Shown one piece after another: positions 16,350-25,301 of a DNA stretch of 64,000 nucleotides. Each line of letters opens with the position of its first letter. Within the stretch, counting starts at the first letter, position 1. The notes beneath the pieces are model-generated. The model was not told the origin of the DNA and did no database searches. It worked only from the letters and a program-made list of their open reading frames with translations. The DNA lies in NCBI RefSeq assembly GCF_000348785.1, contig NC_020520.1, positions 682,001 through 746,000 of the forward strand. Reading direction: 5' to 3'. This DNA is from Ilumatobacter coccineus YM16-304. Lineage in GTDB: Bacteria; Actinomycetota; Acidimicrobiia; Acidimicrobiales; Ilumatobacteraceae. A program made the translations under genes and the position numbers.

Positions 16350-16913
16350 TCACTGCGAGCCGGGGGCGGACGGTCGTTCGAGCGCTTCGATCAGTGCGAC
16401 GGTGCGAGCGAGCGCTCGTCGCTGCGTCATCGATCGGCGAGCTGACGGGTCGGTCATGAACCGGGTGAGTTCGGGGCCGATGACCGCTGCTGCCGCGTCG
16501 GGGGCGAGTTCGATGTCGAGCCCGTGCTCGGCGCACAGATGATCGTCGATCACCGCGACGAGGGTGTCGCTGATCGCGAGTTCGTGCTCGTCGGGTTCGG
16601 CAGATCCGCCGCCCACCCTGCGGTTGGTGCGGGCGTTGCGTTTGAGCCGAGCCCGCAGCATCAGCACGCGACGATCGGGGCGCGAGGAGGTCGTCTCCCC
16701 CGAGCCGTGGTCGTGCCACAGCAACGGTTCGGAGGCGCTGCCGACGTCGACGAGGAGCCAGGTCGTGGCCGACACGATCAGCACGACGAACGCGACGAGC
16801 ACGAGGCGCGGCTGCATACCGAGCAGCATCATGCCGACAGCGGCGGTCACTCCGACTGCCGCCGTGGCCCCGATGCGCCAGTCGACGCGCGACGCCGTCG
16901 CTCCGGCGGTCAT
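16350..16913 (-). CDS. Membrane protein of the MoxR cluster, hypothetical
   Basis: A 187-residue protein with two adjacent membrane spans (residues 16-33 and 36-55) and a cytoplasmic ~130-residue domain containing basic RARLKRNARTNRRV and an acidic helix. It overlaps the DUF4129 gene by four bases upstream and is followed by moxR 11 bases on. No family recognised; context suggests a structural part of the MoxR system. Confidence 0.75.
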   Translation of the reverse strand: MTAGATASRVDWRIGATAAVGVTAAVGMMLLGMQPRLVLVAFVVLIVSATTWLLVDVGSASEPLLWHDHGSGETTSSRPDRRVLMLRARLKRNARTNRRVGGGSAEPDEHELAISDTLVAVIDDHLCAEHGLDIELAPDAAAAVIGPELTRFMTDPSARRSMTQRRALARTVALIEALERPSAPGSQ

Positions 16914-17632
16914 GCGGACGGGCTCTCGACGGCGTCGAGCGCGTCGTCGTTCGCCGCGGCGAGGGTCTGGTGCAGGCGGTCGAGTGCGTCGAGGGCTGCG
17001 ACGCGTGCCGACTCGTCGAGCGGATGGGTCGAGAAGCGCGCCTCTCGATAGAGCGCAGCGAGTTCGCCGATCGCTCGTGAGTCGACGCTGTACCGGGCGA
17101 GTACGCGCTGCGTGAACTCGGCCGACGTGTCAGCCGGATGCCGTTGCAACCCGACGCTCGCGACGTCGCGCTCGAGCCGGAGCCAGCACTGGACGATGGC
17201 GTTGCGCGGCGAGCCGGTCTGCAGCGTGGCTCGCTGCGCGGTGGCTTCGTCGACGATCGCCGCGGCGACGTCGGGCAGCGCTTCGAAGTCGTCGCCGACC
17301 ACACGCTTGCGGAACCGCAGACGCGGTCGATGACGCCACGCCGCGATCAGAAGTGCGATGCCGATTGCGACCCCTGCGGTCACGAGCATCACGCGGAACA
17401 CGGCCTCGATCCAGCCGGGGAGTTCGATCGGATCGCGATCGGTCTGCTCGGGTTCGTCGGTCGGTTCGAGGTCGAAGCCCGACGTGTCGATCTCGACCGG
17501 TTCCTGCGTCGGGGGAGCGGGATCCCACTGCGGTTCGGTCCACATGCCGACGCCGCCAGATGTGGCGACCGAGGCGAAGAGTGATGCGATCAGCAATGCG
17601 GCGATGACGATCGGCGCAACGCGTCGGTCCAT
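16910..17632 (-). CDS. DUF4129 domain-containing membrane protein
   Basis: A 240-residue protein: an N-terminal signal anchor (residues 7-25), a Pro/Glu/Asp-rich external linker, one span near 80-101, and a cytoplasmic DUF4129 helical domain (IVQCWLRLE, TSAEFTQRVL, AIGELAALYREARFSTHPL). DUF4129 resembles the C-terminal part of transglutaminase-like proteins found in MoxR-DUF58 loci. It is the first gene of the cluster; the divergent 2OG oxygenase lies 120 bases away. Confidence 0.85.
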   Translation of the reverse strand: MDRRVAPIVIAALLIASLFASVATSGGVGMWTEPQWDPAPPTQEPVEIDTSGFDLEPTDEPEQTDRDPIELPGWIEAVFRVMLVTAGVAIGIALLIAAWRHRPRLRFRKRVVGDDFEALPDVAAAIVDEATAQRATLQTGSPRNAIVQCWLRLERDVASVGLQRHPADTSAEFTQRVLARYSVDSRAIGELAALYREARFSTHPLDESARVAALDALDRLHQTLAAANDDALDAVESPSA

Positions 17633-17753
17633 GTACGGACCCTAGGTGCTGCTCGCGACGAGAGCACAGACGGCCCACCGGGCCCGACCGATGTGACGGC
17701 TCACCACTCGGGGCGTCTTGACCCGCCCTGTCGTTTCGGCGCAGGATCTGCGG

Positions 17754-18776
17754 ATGGCGCTGCCGACCTTCGATCTGTCTCCGTTCGCCACCGGTCGTGA
17801 ACTGCCGTCACCCGAGGCCGCGGCGATCGCACGCGAGATCGACGACACGTTGCGATCGACCGGCTTCCTGCTCGTGAGCGGTCACGGCGTCGCCGACGAC
17901 GTGCGCGACGCATACTTCGACGCGATGCGGTCGTTCTTCGCGTTGCCGATCGAGAAGAAGGAAGAGATCGCGATCGGGCGCAGCGCCTGCCACCGGGGCT
18001 ACGTCGGGTTCGCCACCGAGACGCTCGAAGGCGCACTCGCCGGCGACGAGGACGCGGTCGGCACACAACTCGCCGGAGACATGAAGGAGACGATCGACAC
18101 CGGCATCGACCACGGGCCCGATCACCCGGAGGTCATCGCCGGCACGCCGCTGCACGGCCCGAACCAGTGGCCCGACCTGCCCGGGTTCCGCGAAGTGGTC
18201 GACGTGTACCGCGACGCGATGATCGAGGCGGCACTGCGGATGGAACGGGCGCTCTCCATGGCGCTCGGGCTCGAACCGACCTTCCTCGAAGGCCAGCCCG
18301 GCGAGACGATGTTCCACCTCCGGCTCATCCACTACCCACCGATGGAGACGCTCACGCCCGAGCCGGGGCAACTCGGTTGCGGTGCGCACACCGACTACGG
18401 CACGCTCACGTTGCTGGCCGACGACGGCAACGGCGGACTGCAGGTGCGGCAGCGATCGGGCGAGTGGACCGACGTGGTCGTGCCCGACGGACAACTCGTC
18501 GTGAACCTCGGCGACCTCATGGCGATCTGGACCAACGACCGGTGGGTGTCGAACCCGCACCGCGTCGTCAACCCGCCCGGCGTCGACCGGTACTCGTCGC
18601 CGCTCTTCGTCACGCCGCCGTTCCACCTCCGCATCGAGACGCTCGAAACGTGTCTCGCCCCCGGGGAGACCCCGCGCCACGAACCGATGGTGACCGGCCC
18701 GTACCTCCTGTCGCGCTTCGACGGGACGCACAGCTATCGCAACGAACTCCTCGAAGCACACAACAGCGCCACGTGA
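17754..18776 (+). CDS. 2-oxoglutarate/Fe(II)-dependent oxygenase, isopenicillin N synthase family
   Basis: A 340-residue enzyme. The N-terminal DIOX_N region (residues 1-110) is followed by the double-stranded beta-helix core with the iron triad His-x-Asp in GAHTDYG and the distal His in NPHRVVN, plus the RYSSPLF Arg/Ser pair that binds 2-oxoglutarate. It hydroxylates or otherwise oxidises an unknown small molecule. The ATG at 17754 was preferred to an in-frame TTG at 17718; an AGGA element precedes it. It converges on an MFS gene 47 bases beyond its stop. Confidence 0.93.
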   Translation: MALPTFDLSPFATGRELPSPEAAAIAREIDDTLRSTGFLLVSGHGVADDVRDAYFDAMRSFFALPIEKKEEIAIGRSACHRGYVGFATETLEGALAGDEDAVGTQLAGDMKETIDTGIDHGPDHPEVIAGTPLHGPNQWPDLPGFREVVDVYRDAMIEAALRMERALSMALGLEPTFLEGQPGETMFHLRLIHYPPMETLTPEPGQLGCGAHTDYGTLTLLADDGNGGLQVRQRSGEWTDVVVPDGQLVVNLGDLMAIWTNDRWVSNPHRVVNPPGVDRYSSPLFVTPPFHLRIETLETCLAPGETPRHEPMVTGPYLLSRFDGTHSYRNELLEAHNSAT

Positions 18777-18823
18777 GCTGATTCGCCGATGGCGCGCTGA
18801 GTCGCTCGACGACGCGTGCCGGG

Positions 18824-20182
18824 TCAGGCCGCTCGGTGGCGACGGAGCCCGGCGATCGCGAGGAGCAGGCCGGTCGCGGGAGCGATCATCGAGATGATCA
18901 GCGCGGTGCGGTAGCCGCCGGTGAGCGACTGGACGAGGGCGAAGAGGGCGGGGCCGATCGCGCTCGCCACGACCATCGCGCTCATCTGCACGCCCGAGAT
19001 CGAACCCAGGTGACGACGGCCGAAGACCTTCGGAATGGCGGCGGAGGTGAGCGCCGAGAAGCAGCCCTGCGATGCGCCCCAACTCACGATGGCGAGGCCG
19101 ACGCCCCAGCCCGTGTTGAGGAAACTGACCGACGGATACATGATCAGTTGCGCGCAGGCCATCGCGGCGGCGATGAACAGCGGTGTTGCCCGGTCGAGCA
19201 GCCAGCCGGTGAGCAAGGTGATCGGCACGCTGACGAACGCGAGCGGCACGAAGATCTTGACGATCTCGTCGTCGGTCAAACCGAGTTCGGCACCGAGGTC
19301 GACGATGTGGAACGTGATCGCCGTGCCGGTCGACGACAGCGCGGCCACCGGGATCGTGAGTGCCCAGAAGCGGACGTCACGGATCGCCTGGGCCCGGGTC
19401 GCGTCGTCGTCGGTCCCGACCACGGGGGAGCGCTGCGCTGTCGGGGCGGGAGCCTCGCCGCGGGCTCGAGCGGCTCGCGAGCCCTTCGGCCCGCCGTCGA
19501 TCTCGATGCCCGCTGCTTCGGGGCTGACTCGGTAGAACGTGGCGATGATCGTGGCGACGACGACCACGAGGCCGATGGCGAGGATCCGCCACGCGGTGCG
19601 GAAACCGTCGATGTCGATCAGTGCGAGGAGCAGCGCCGGCGCGACGGCGAACGAGAAACTGGTGAACGCGCTCGACATCGCGGTGACGAGACCGCGTTTG
19701 CGGTCGAACCACTGCGCGACCATCGTTCGTGACGCGAGGGTGAGCAGCCCCTGGCCGCTGAAGCGGAGGCAGCCGAACCCGATCGACATCACGCCGATGC
19801 CGACGGCGGTCCCCATCGGGCCGACCACGCTGAGGCCGAGCAGCGTCGACGCCAGTCCGAGGGTGGCGCCGAGTGCGACGACGCGTGATCCGTATCGGTC
19901 GATGGCCCGGCCGCCGTAGCCGAGCAGGGCGCCGCTCGTGCCGGTGCCGATGAGATAGGCGATGGCGAGTTGCAGCCGGGTCAGGCCGGTCGTGTCGATC
20001 AGGTCGTCGGTGAAGACGCTGACGCCGGCGGTCTGGCCGGGCACCGATGCCATCGCCCCGATCGTGCCGACGACGACGATGACCCAGCCGTAGTAGAAGC
20101 GGACGCGGCGCGGGTCGAAGGGCCGAGTTCCGGGCGACTTCTTCGATGGCTGCTCGACGTGTTGTTCGTCGGCCGTCAGCAC
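18824..20182 (-). CDS. MFS transporter (monocarboxylate/OFA-like)
   Basis: A 452-residue, 12-span major facilitator. The first span region [19 protein letters not shown] is typical of the oxalate/formate or monocarboxylate-type MFS proteins. The central cytoplasmic loop (residues ~205-245) is Ala/Arg-rich. Start GTG at 20182 is the first plausible codon; no ATG exists before span one. Substrate unknown, likely an organic acid. Two palindromic repeats lie in the gap upstream. Confidence 0.87.
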
Positions 20183-20251
20183 GACGCCGTCGCTCGCAGT
20201 GAATCCATCGCCGTGCAGGCTAAGGCGCCCTCACCACGTTGGAGACGAGCA

Positions 20252-20288
20252 AGTTGGTTACATCGCTCCGGGAGCGATGTAACCAACT
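20252..20288. repeat. Dispersed 37-bp palindrome, copy 1 (perfect)
   Basis: Two 18-base arms (AGTTGGTTACATCGCTCC and its exact complement) around one G. Intergenic, between the start of the MFS gene and the end of the SnoaL-like gene. It could form a cruciform or RNA hairpin. Confidence 0.9.
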
Positions 20289-20362
20289 TTGCAGGTCTGG
20301 GCGCCCTCGCCAACGCTGATCGATTGCACCTGGGAGGGCGATGACCAGGGGCGGAGCCGAGA

Positions 20363-20399
20363 AGTTGATTACATCGCTCCGGGAGCGCCGTAATCAACT
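20363..20399. repeat. Dispersed 37-bp palindrome, copy 2
   Basis: Same length and core as copy 1 with paired substitutions in the outer stem (AGTTGATTAC / GTAATCAACT) and two mismatches in the right inner arm. The outer changes are compensatory. The stop codon of the SnoaL-like gene lies inside it. Confidence 0.88.
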
Positions 20400-20891
20400 C
20401 TGGGGGAAGGGGGCGTGGAAGTCGGGGGTGACGTCGGTCGTGGGCCAGAGGAACTGGAGGACGCATCGGGCGATCTGCCAGTTGCCGTCGACCTTGCGGT
20501 AAGTCTCGTCGTAGACGCCCACGACCACGATCGGTTCGCCATCGGTCGGGGTCTCGGTGACGATGTCGATGAGGTAGGAGCGGCCGATCGCCGAGTCGGG
20601 GCCCGTGACTTCGACCCAGTGGTCGGTGGTGGCGTGCAGCGCGTAGAAGGGGATGCCGTCGTGATGCTCGGCGTCGACCTTGGCGAAGTTGGTGCGGATC
20701 TCGTCGCGGCCGTGCCACTCGCCGAACTTGCCGAACACGCACACGGCGTCCTCGGTGAAGATCTCTGCCAGTTCGTCGATGCGCCCGGCGTCCATCAACT
20801 GCGAATACAGCAGCTTCACCTTGCGGATGTCGTCTTCGACGAGCAAGCGGCGCAGGCGTGCGATCTCGTCGCTGGTCAGGGCGTCGGTCAT
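20394..20891 (-). CDS. SnoaL-like / NTF2-fold polyketide-cyclase-type protein
   Basis: A ~165-residue SnoaL_4-like protein with the cone-shaped NTF2 fold: helix IRKVKLLYSQLMDAGRIDELAEIF, strand DAVCVFGKFGEWHGRDEIRTNF, and late strands with VVGVYDETYRKVDGNWQIAR. His and Asp residues inside the cone may bind or isomerise a small ligand. Start 20891 (MTDALTS) is preferred; an ATG five codons earlier at 20906 is also possible. The TGA stop is supplied by a palindromic repeat. It is divergent from the carotenoid oxygenase. Confidence 0.83.
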   Translation of the reverse strand: MTDALTSDEIARLRRLLVEDDIRKVKLLYSQLMDAGRIDELAEIFTEDAVCVFGKFGEWHGRDEIRTNFAKVDAEHHDGIPFYALHATTDHWVEVTGPDSAIGRSYLIDIVTETPTDGEPIVVVGVYDETYRKVDGNWQIARCVLQFLWPTTDVTPDFHAPFPQS

Positions 20892-21009
20892 CGCGCGAAC
20901 GTACATCGGTGCTGATCGGTGGCTGCTGGCGGAGCGCGGCGGAGTGCAGCGCCGAGCGAGCGTCGGCGGTGACTGGGCACCGGGGGTTCGCGTGCGTCAG
21001 TATTCGTGC

Positions 21010-22482
21010 ATGCCGGTGAACGTCGTCAATCGAGTGACCCCCACGATCACCCCGAACGATCATCCCTACATGAACGGCGCGTGGACGCCGCAGTACGAGG
21101 AGGTCGACGCCACCGAGATGGAGGTGATCGGTGAGATCCCGACCGACCTCGACGGGATCTACGTCCGCAACACCGAGAACCCGGTGCACGACGCGATCGG
21201 GATCTACCACCCGTTCGACGGCGACGGCATGCTCCACACGATGTCGTTCCACGACGGCAAGGCGACGTACCGCAACCGGTTCGTCCGCACCGAAGGGTTC
21301 CTCGCCGAGCAGGAAGCCGGCCACGCGATCTGGACCGGGCTGACGGGCAACCCGAAGAAGTCGCTGCGACCCGGTTGGGGCGCACGCGGTGGCATGAAGG
21401 ACGCGTCGTCGACCGACGTGGTCGTGCACGCCGGCGAGATCCTGTCGACCCACTACATGTGCGGCGAGGGCTACCGCTTCGACCCCGACACGCTCGACCA
21501 GATCGGCACCGCCAACTGGGTGCCGCCCGAAGGCGTGTCGGCGCACCCCAAGGTCGACCTGGCGACCGGTGAGCTGCTGTTCTTCAACTACGGCAAGCAG
21601 GCGCCGTACATGCACTACGGCGTCGTCGGTGCCGACCGCAAGCTCAAGCATCTGATCCCGATCGAGTTGCCCGGGCCGCGCCTGCCGCACGACATGGCGT
21701 TCACGAAGAACTTCTCGATTCTCATCGACCTGCCGTTCTTCTGGAACGAAGAACTGCTCGAAGCGGGATTCCACGTCCCGACCTTCCACGACCACCTGCC
21801 GACCCGCTTCGCCATCGTGCCGAGGTTCGGTCAGCCGAGCGAGATCCGTTGGTTCGAAGCCGACCCGACCTTCGTCCTCCACTGGATGAACGCGTACGAG
21901 GAGGGCAACGAGATCGTCCTCGACGGCTACTTCCAGGAGGACCCCGACCCGGCCCCGCTCGACGTGCCCGGCATCGACCCGCGGCTCGGCAAGCTGATGG
22001 CGGCGATCGACGAGCACTCGTTCAAGCCCAAGCTGCATCGTTGGAGGTTCAACCTCGACACCGGTGCGACGCGTGAAGAACACCTCGACGAGCGCAACCT
22101 CGAGTTCGGCATGTTCAACCAGCACTACGCGGGCGAGAAGGCTCGCTACCTCTATTCCACCACCGCCGAACCCGGCTACTTCCTCTTCAACGGCATGGTG
22201 AAGCACGACCTCGAGACCGGTGAGTCGACATCGCTCGCGTTCGGCGACGGACGCTTCGGCAGCGAGGCCCCGTTCGCCCCACGCGTCGGAGCGACGGCCG
22301 AAGACGACGGCTATCTCGTGTCGTTCATCACCGACGTGAACGAGGGCCGCTCCGAGTGTGTGATCATCGACGCACGCGACGTGGCGGCGGGCCCGATCTG
22401 TCGGATCATCCTCCCGCACCAGATCTCGAGCGGCACGCACGCCACGTGGGCCGCCCGCAGCGAGTACGGAGGAGCCCGATGA
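21010..22482 (+). CDS. Carotenoid cleavage/lignostilbene-type oxygenase
   Basis: A 490-residue seven-bladed propeller oxygenase of the carotenoid oxygenase family. The four iron-binding histidines are recognisable at 179 (SAHPKVD), 227 (LPHDMAF), 291 (VLHWMNAYE) and 477 (GTHATW). The N-terminal YVRNTENP and FDGDGMLH motifs are family hallmarks. It cleaves a carbon-carbon double bond of an apocarotenoid or stilbene-like substrate with O2. ATG 21010 has little ribosome-binding sequence. Its stop overlaps the ATG of an NTF2-fold gene by four bases. Confidence 0.93.
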   Translation: MPVNVVNRVTPTITPNDHPYMNGAWTPQYEEVDATEMEVIGEIPTDLDGIYVRNTENPVHDAIGIYHPFDGDGMLHTMSFHDGKATYRNRFVRTEGFLAEQEAGHAIWTGLTGNPKKSLRPGWGARGGMKDASSTDVVVHAGEILSTHYMCGEGYRFDPDTLDQIGTANWVPPEGVSAHPKVDLATGELLFFNYGKQAPYMHYGVVGADRKLKHLIPIELPGPRLPHDMAFTKNFSILIDLPFFWNEELLEAGFHVPTFHDHLPTRFAIVPRFGQPSEIRWFEADPTFVLHWMNAYEEGNEIVLDGYFQEDPDPAPLDVPGIDPRLGKLMAAIDEHSFKPKLHRWRFNLDTGATREEHLDERNLEFGMFNQHYAGEKARYLYSTTAEPGYFLFNGMVKHDLETGESTSLAFGDGRFGSEAPFAPRVGATAEDDGYLVSFITDVNEGRSECVIIDARDVAAGPICRIILPHQISSGTHATWAARSEYGGAR

Positions 22483-22934
22483 GCCAGCCTGGCAACCGAG
22501 CGAGCAGCAGCCCGCAGGTCGACGCGGTCGACGCGATCATCGACGCCTGGCGCCGTCACGACATCGACACGGTGCTCGACCAACTGCACGACGACGTCGT
22601 GTTCACGTTCGCCATCGGGCAGCGACCGGCGGTCGGCAAGGCCCGGGTCCGCCAGATGCTCGAGTTCCTCCAGGGGCACCAGACCCAGGTGCGGTGGCGC
22701 ACGATCAACAGCGCCCAGAACGGCGACATGGTGTTCACCGAGGGCGTCGACGACTACGTCAATCCGGCCGGGCACCGAGTGCAGACACCGCACGCGACCG
22801 TGTTCGAGTTCGACGGCGACAAGATCGTCGCCTGGCGCGACTACTACGACCAGCGCCAGATGGAACAGGCCGAGGCCGGCGAACCGCTGTCGGAGTGGGG
22901 CGCTGCGCTCGTCGCCGACGATCGACCCGCGTAG
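22479..22934 (+). CDS. Limonene-1,2-epoxide hydrolase-like NTF2-fold protein
   Basis: A 151-residue protein resembling the LEH catalytic domain: DAIIDAWRRHDIDTVLDQLHDDVVFTFAIGQRPAVGKARVRQMLEFL, then VRWRTINSAQNGDMVFTEGVDDYV and FEFDGDKIVAWRDYYD. Asp, Arg and Asp residues line up with the LEH D-R-D triad, suggesting epoxide or lactone hydrolysis. ATGA coupling to the carotenoid oxygenase implies it processes the cleavage product or a related intermediate. A GGAGG site lies just before the ATG. Confidence 0.8.
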   Translation: MSQPGNRASSSPQVDAVDAIIDAWRRHDIDTVLDQLHDDVVFTFAIGQRPAVGKARVRQMLEFLQGHQTQVRWRTINSAQNGDMVFTEGVDDYVNPAGHRVQTPHATVFEFDGDKIVAWRDYYDQRQMEQAEAGEPLSEWGAALVADDRPA

Positions 22935-22989
22935 CGAACCGCCGCTCGCGGCGAACGGCGCCGCGACGTGCGGTCTGCGGCCCGCGACG

Positions 22990-23292
22990 TCAGTCGATGA
23001 TGACCGTCAACTCGACGCGGGCGACCGATCCGGCGACGAGTTGCTCGGCGGTGCGAATTGCCTTCTTCACCGGCAGGACGTACGTCTCCTTCTCCTTCGA
23101 CGGGAAGATGGAGGTCTGCCAGGTGCTGGAACCGATCGTGACCTCGACGCGGACCGATCCGAATCCGGCGGCGCTCCGACCGAACCGTTCTTCGATGTCG
23201 TCGGCGTCGGACTCCGGCACGTCGAGGAAGAACCACGAGGTCTTCGACGTCCACTCCCACAGTTCGGAATCGAAGGAGTAGACAGCGGACAT
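22990..23292 (-). CDS. DUF1905 domain-containing protein
   Basis: A 100-residue single-domain protein. Matches DUF1905: FDSELWEW, SWFFLDVPESDADDIEE, GFGSVRVEVTIGSSTWQTSIFP, YVLPVKKAIR and a terminal ARVELTV strand. It has a small beta-barrel fold of unknown biochemical function, often near other small hydrolase genes. It converges on the LEH-like gene and is followed by the desaturase gene in the same direction 50 bases away. Confidence 0.88.
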   Translation of the reverse strand: MSAVYSFDSELWEWTSKTSWFFLDVPESDADDIEERFGRSAAGFGSVRVEVTIGSSTWQTSIFPSKEKETYVLPVKKAIRTAEQLVAGSVARVELTVIID

Positions 23293-23341
23293 GCACCGAT
23301 CGTAGGCGCCGGTCGGCCGGTGGTGCGGCGGGCGATCCGGG

Positions 23342-24337
23342 TCAGAACTCGAGCATCGACGACTGACCGGACCCGGCGCCGGCGAGGTCGGGTTGCTTCA
23401 CCGTGCCCGAACTCGCGGCCTTCCAGAAGGCGCGGTAGCTCGGGTACTCGAGCTCCTCGATCACCCAGCCCGATGCGACCAACTCGTCGTGCAGGCGCGG
23501 CAGGTTGCGCCACGGCACACCCATGTCGACGTGATGCGCGAGGTGCCACCCGGTGTTGTACGGCACCATCCAGATGCGCGCGATCAGCGACTGGCGGATG
23601 ACGTGGGTGGTGAGGCGGCGGTCTTTCGAGCGGATCATCCCGCCGTGTTCGGCGATCGCGCGAAGCCGGTTCGACACCCGCCACAACGTCGACCACGACA
23701 CGATCCACACCACGTACATGAGTGGGCGCATCACGGCCAGCGACGCGCCGAGCATCACGGCTTGGACGGCGATGATCTGGCGCGCTTCGAGGGCGCCGCC
23801 GCGTGCGGCACGCCACAGCCCACGGAAGTTCTTGTACGCACTCACGCCGGTGGCATCGCGGCGCAGCTTGCGGCGCCACGAGTCGGGCGGCACCGGGTAG
23901 CCGCTGTAGAGCACGAGGTCGGGTTCTTCGGGCCCCATCTCGTCACGGTGGTGGGCGAAGTGGGCGCGGCGGTATCCCTGCATCGCCTGATACGTGGGGT
24001 AGCCGAGGATCCAGCGGCCGACGAAGTCGTTGACGGCACGGTTGGAGAACAGCAGGCGGTGCGCCGCTTCGTGTCCGAGGATGTTGAGGCCGACGTGGCC
24101 GCGAGCCATGACGACGAACGCGAGGAGGTAGGCCCACCACGTGTTGACGTAGCCGGCGAGGATGACCGACCCGAACGACACGGTGACCGCGCCGATCACC
24201 GTGAGCACGTTGGCCGCATTGTTGATCCGGCGGAGCTCGTCGCGCAGCCCTTTGGTGGCCATGCCGCGCTCGTTGAGCCGATCGGTCGGCAACACATCGG
24301 GAAGCAGTTCGTCGCTCGGGACCATCGTCGCTGCCAT
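23342..24337 (-). CDS. Membrane fatty acid desaturase
   Basis: A 331-residue membrane diiron desaturase. Three histidine boxes are present: HEAAH at 89-93, HFAHH at 126-130 and HLAHH at 265-269, with an additional His231 (AEHGG). Hydrophobic spans occur at about 45-80 and 185-220. The enzyme introduces a double bond (or hydroxyl) in an acyl chain using O2. ATG 24337 is only 27 bases from the divergent PaaX-type regulator, so regulation by that protein is likely. Confidence 0.92.
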   Translation of the reverse strand: MAATMVPSDELLPDVLPTDRLNERGMATKGLRDELRRINNAANVLTVIGAVTVSFGSVILAGYVNTWWAYLLAFVVMARGHVGLNILGHEAAHRLLFSNRAVNDFVGRWILGYPTYQAMQGYRRAHFAHHRDEMGPEEPDLVLYSGYPVPPDSWRRKLRRDATGVSAYKNFRGLWRAARGGALEARQIIAVQAVMLGASLAVMRPLMYVVWIVSWSTLWRVSNRLRAIAEHGGMIRSKDRRLTTHVIRQSLIARIWMVPYNTGWHLAHHVDMGVPWRNLPRLHDELVASGWVIEELEYPSYRAFWKAASSGTVKQPDLAGAGSGQSSMLEF

Positions 24338-24364
24338 GCGGTGATGATACAGTCTCTGATCGTT

Positions 24365-25153
24365 GTGAGCAAGATCGGTAACATCAGCCCGGATGTGGAG
24401 GCGCTCGGTCTCGAGTCGCTCAGTGCCCGTTCGATCGTGCTGTCGGTGCTGCTCGGCACGCATCCGCCGACGCTGTCGGCGCGTCGGCTGATCGCCCTCA
24501 CCGAACTGTTCGGCATCCGATCGGGCACGGTTCGCACGGCCCTGTCGCGCATGGTGGCGAACGGCGAGTTGCTGGTCGACGACGCCGACTACTCGCTCGG
24601 CCCGCGCCTGCTGCTCCGCCAGCGTCAGCAGGACGAAGGTCGCAGCACACCGACCGACGAGTGGGACGGCCGCTGGTACACCTCGATCGCCGTGGCGAGC
24701 GGCCGACCGATCGCCGAACGCCGAGCGTTTCGCGCGGCGATGGTCGGGGCCCGTCTCGCCGAGTTGAAGCCCGACATCTGGATGCGTCCGGCCAACACTG
24801 CGCCACCCGACCGACCCGAAGACGTCGTGCTGGTGACCGGCGAGTTGACGGCCGACGACCCGTCCGACCTCGTCGAACAACTGTGGCCGCTCGCCGAGAT
24901 CGAACAGCGGTCGCTCGACCTGCGCTCGGCGCTCCTGCGGCACCGCGCCTCGCTCGACGCCGACGACCCGTCGGTGCTGCCGAACACGTTCGTGCTGTCG
25001 GCCGCGGTCGTGCGCTTCCTCCGCGTCGAGCCGCAACTGCCGAGCGAACTGCGACCCGCGTCGTGGGCGCCGCCCGGTCTGCGCGACGACTACGACGAGT
25101 TCGAAGCCGCCTTCCAACGGTTGCTCCGGTCGTTCCTCCGCACCATCGGCTGA
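24365..25153 (+). CDS. PaaX family transcriptional regulator
   Basis: A 262-residue regulator. An N-terminal winged helix-turn-helix (ARSIVLSVLLG, SARRLIALTELFGIRSGTVRTALSRMVANGELLV) is followed by the PaaX central and C-terminal regions with DEWDGRWYTSIAV and RAFRAAMVGARLAELKPDIWMRP. PaaX proteins repress catabolic genes and usually sense an acyl-CoA such as phenylacetyl-CoA. GTG 24365 is used; ATG 24344 and GTG 24341 are in frame, but either would leave almost no leader after the divergent desaturase start. It probably controls the divergent desaturase. Confidence 0.88.
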   Translation: MSKIGNISPDVEALGLESLSARSIVLSVLLGTHPPTLSARRLIALTELFGIRSGTVRTALSRMVANGELLVDDADYSLGPRLLLRQRQQDEGRSTPTDEWDGRWYTSIAVASGRPIAERRAFRAAMVGARLAELKPDIWMRPANTAPPDRPEDVVLVTGELTADDPSDLVEQLWPLAEIEQRSLDLRSALLRHRASLDADDPSVLPNTFVLSAAVVRFLRVEPQLPSELRPASWAPPGLRDDYDEFEAAFQRLLRSFLRTIG

Positions 25154-25163
25154 CCTCCGACCG

Positions 25164-25200
25164 AGTTGGTTACGGCGCTCCCGGAGCGATGTAGCCAGCT
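25164..25200. repeat. Dispersed 37-bp palindrome, copy 3 (degenerate)
   Basis: Same 37-base layout as copies 1 and 2 with several substitutions (AGTTGGTTACGGCGCTCC left arm). It lies 10 bases after the PaaX-type gene stop and could serve as its terminator, although no T-run follows. Confidence 0.85.
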
Positions 25201-25301
25201 TCGCGACGCGGGAGCGGGCATGAAATCGACGCGTGGATGGTTGTATGTGGTCACGGCACCGATCCGGGTGCCCTCCATCGAAGACGAAGGGAACCGCCAT
25301 C

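Noticed and set aside
20176-22440. 754-codon open frame on the minus strand
   Set aside because: It is antisense to the carotenoid oxygenase and SnoaL genes, has Arg/His-rich composition and no domains. Long antisense frames are expected in high-GC genes.
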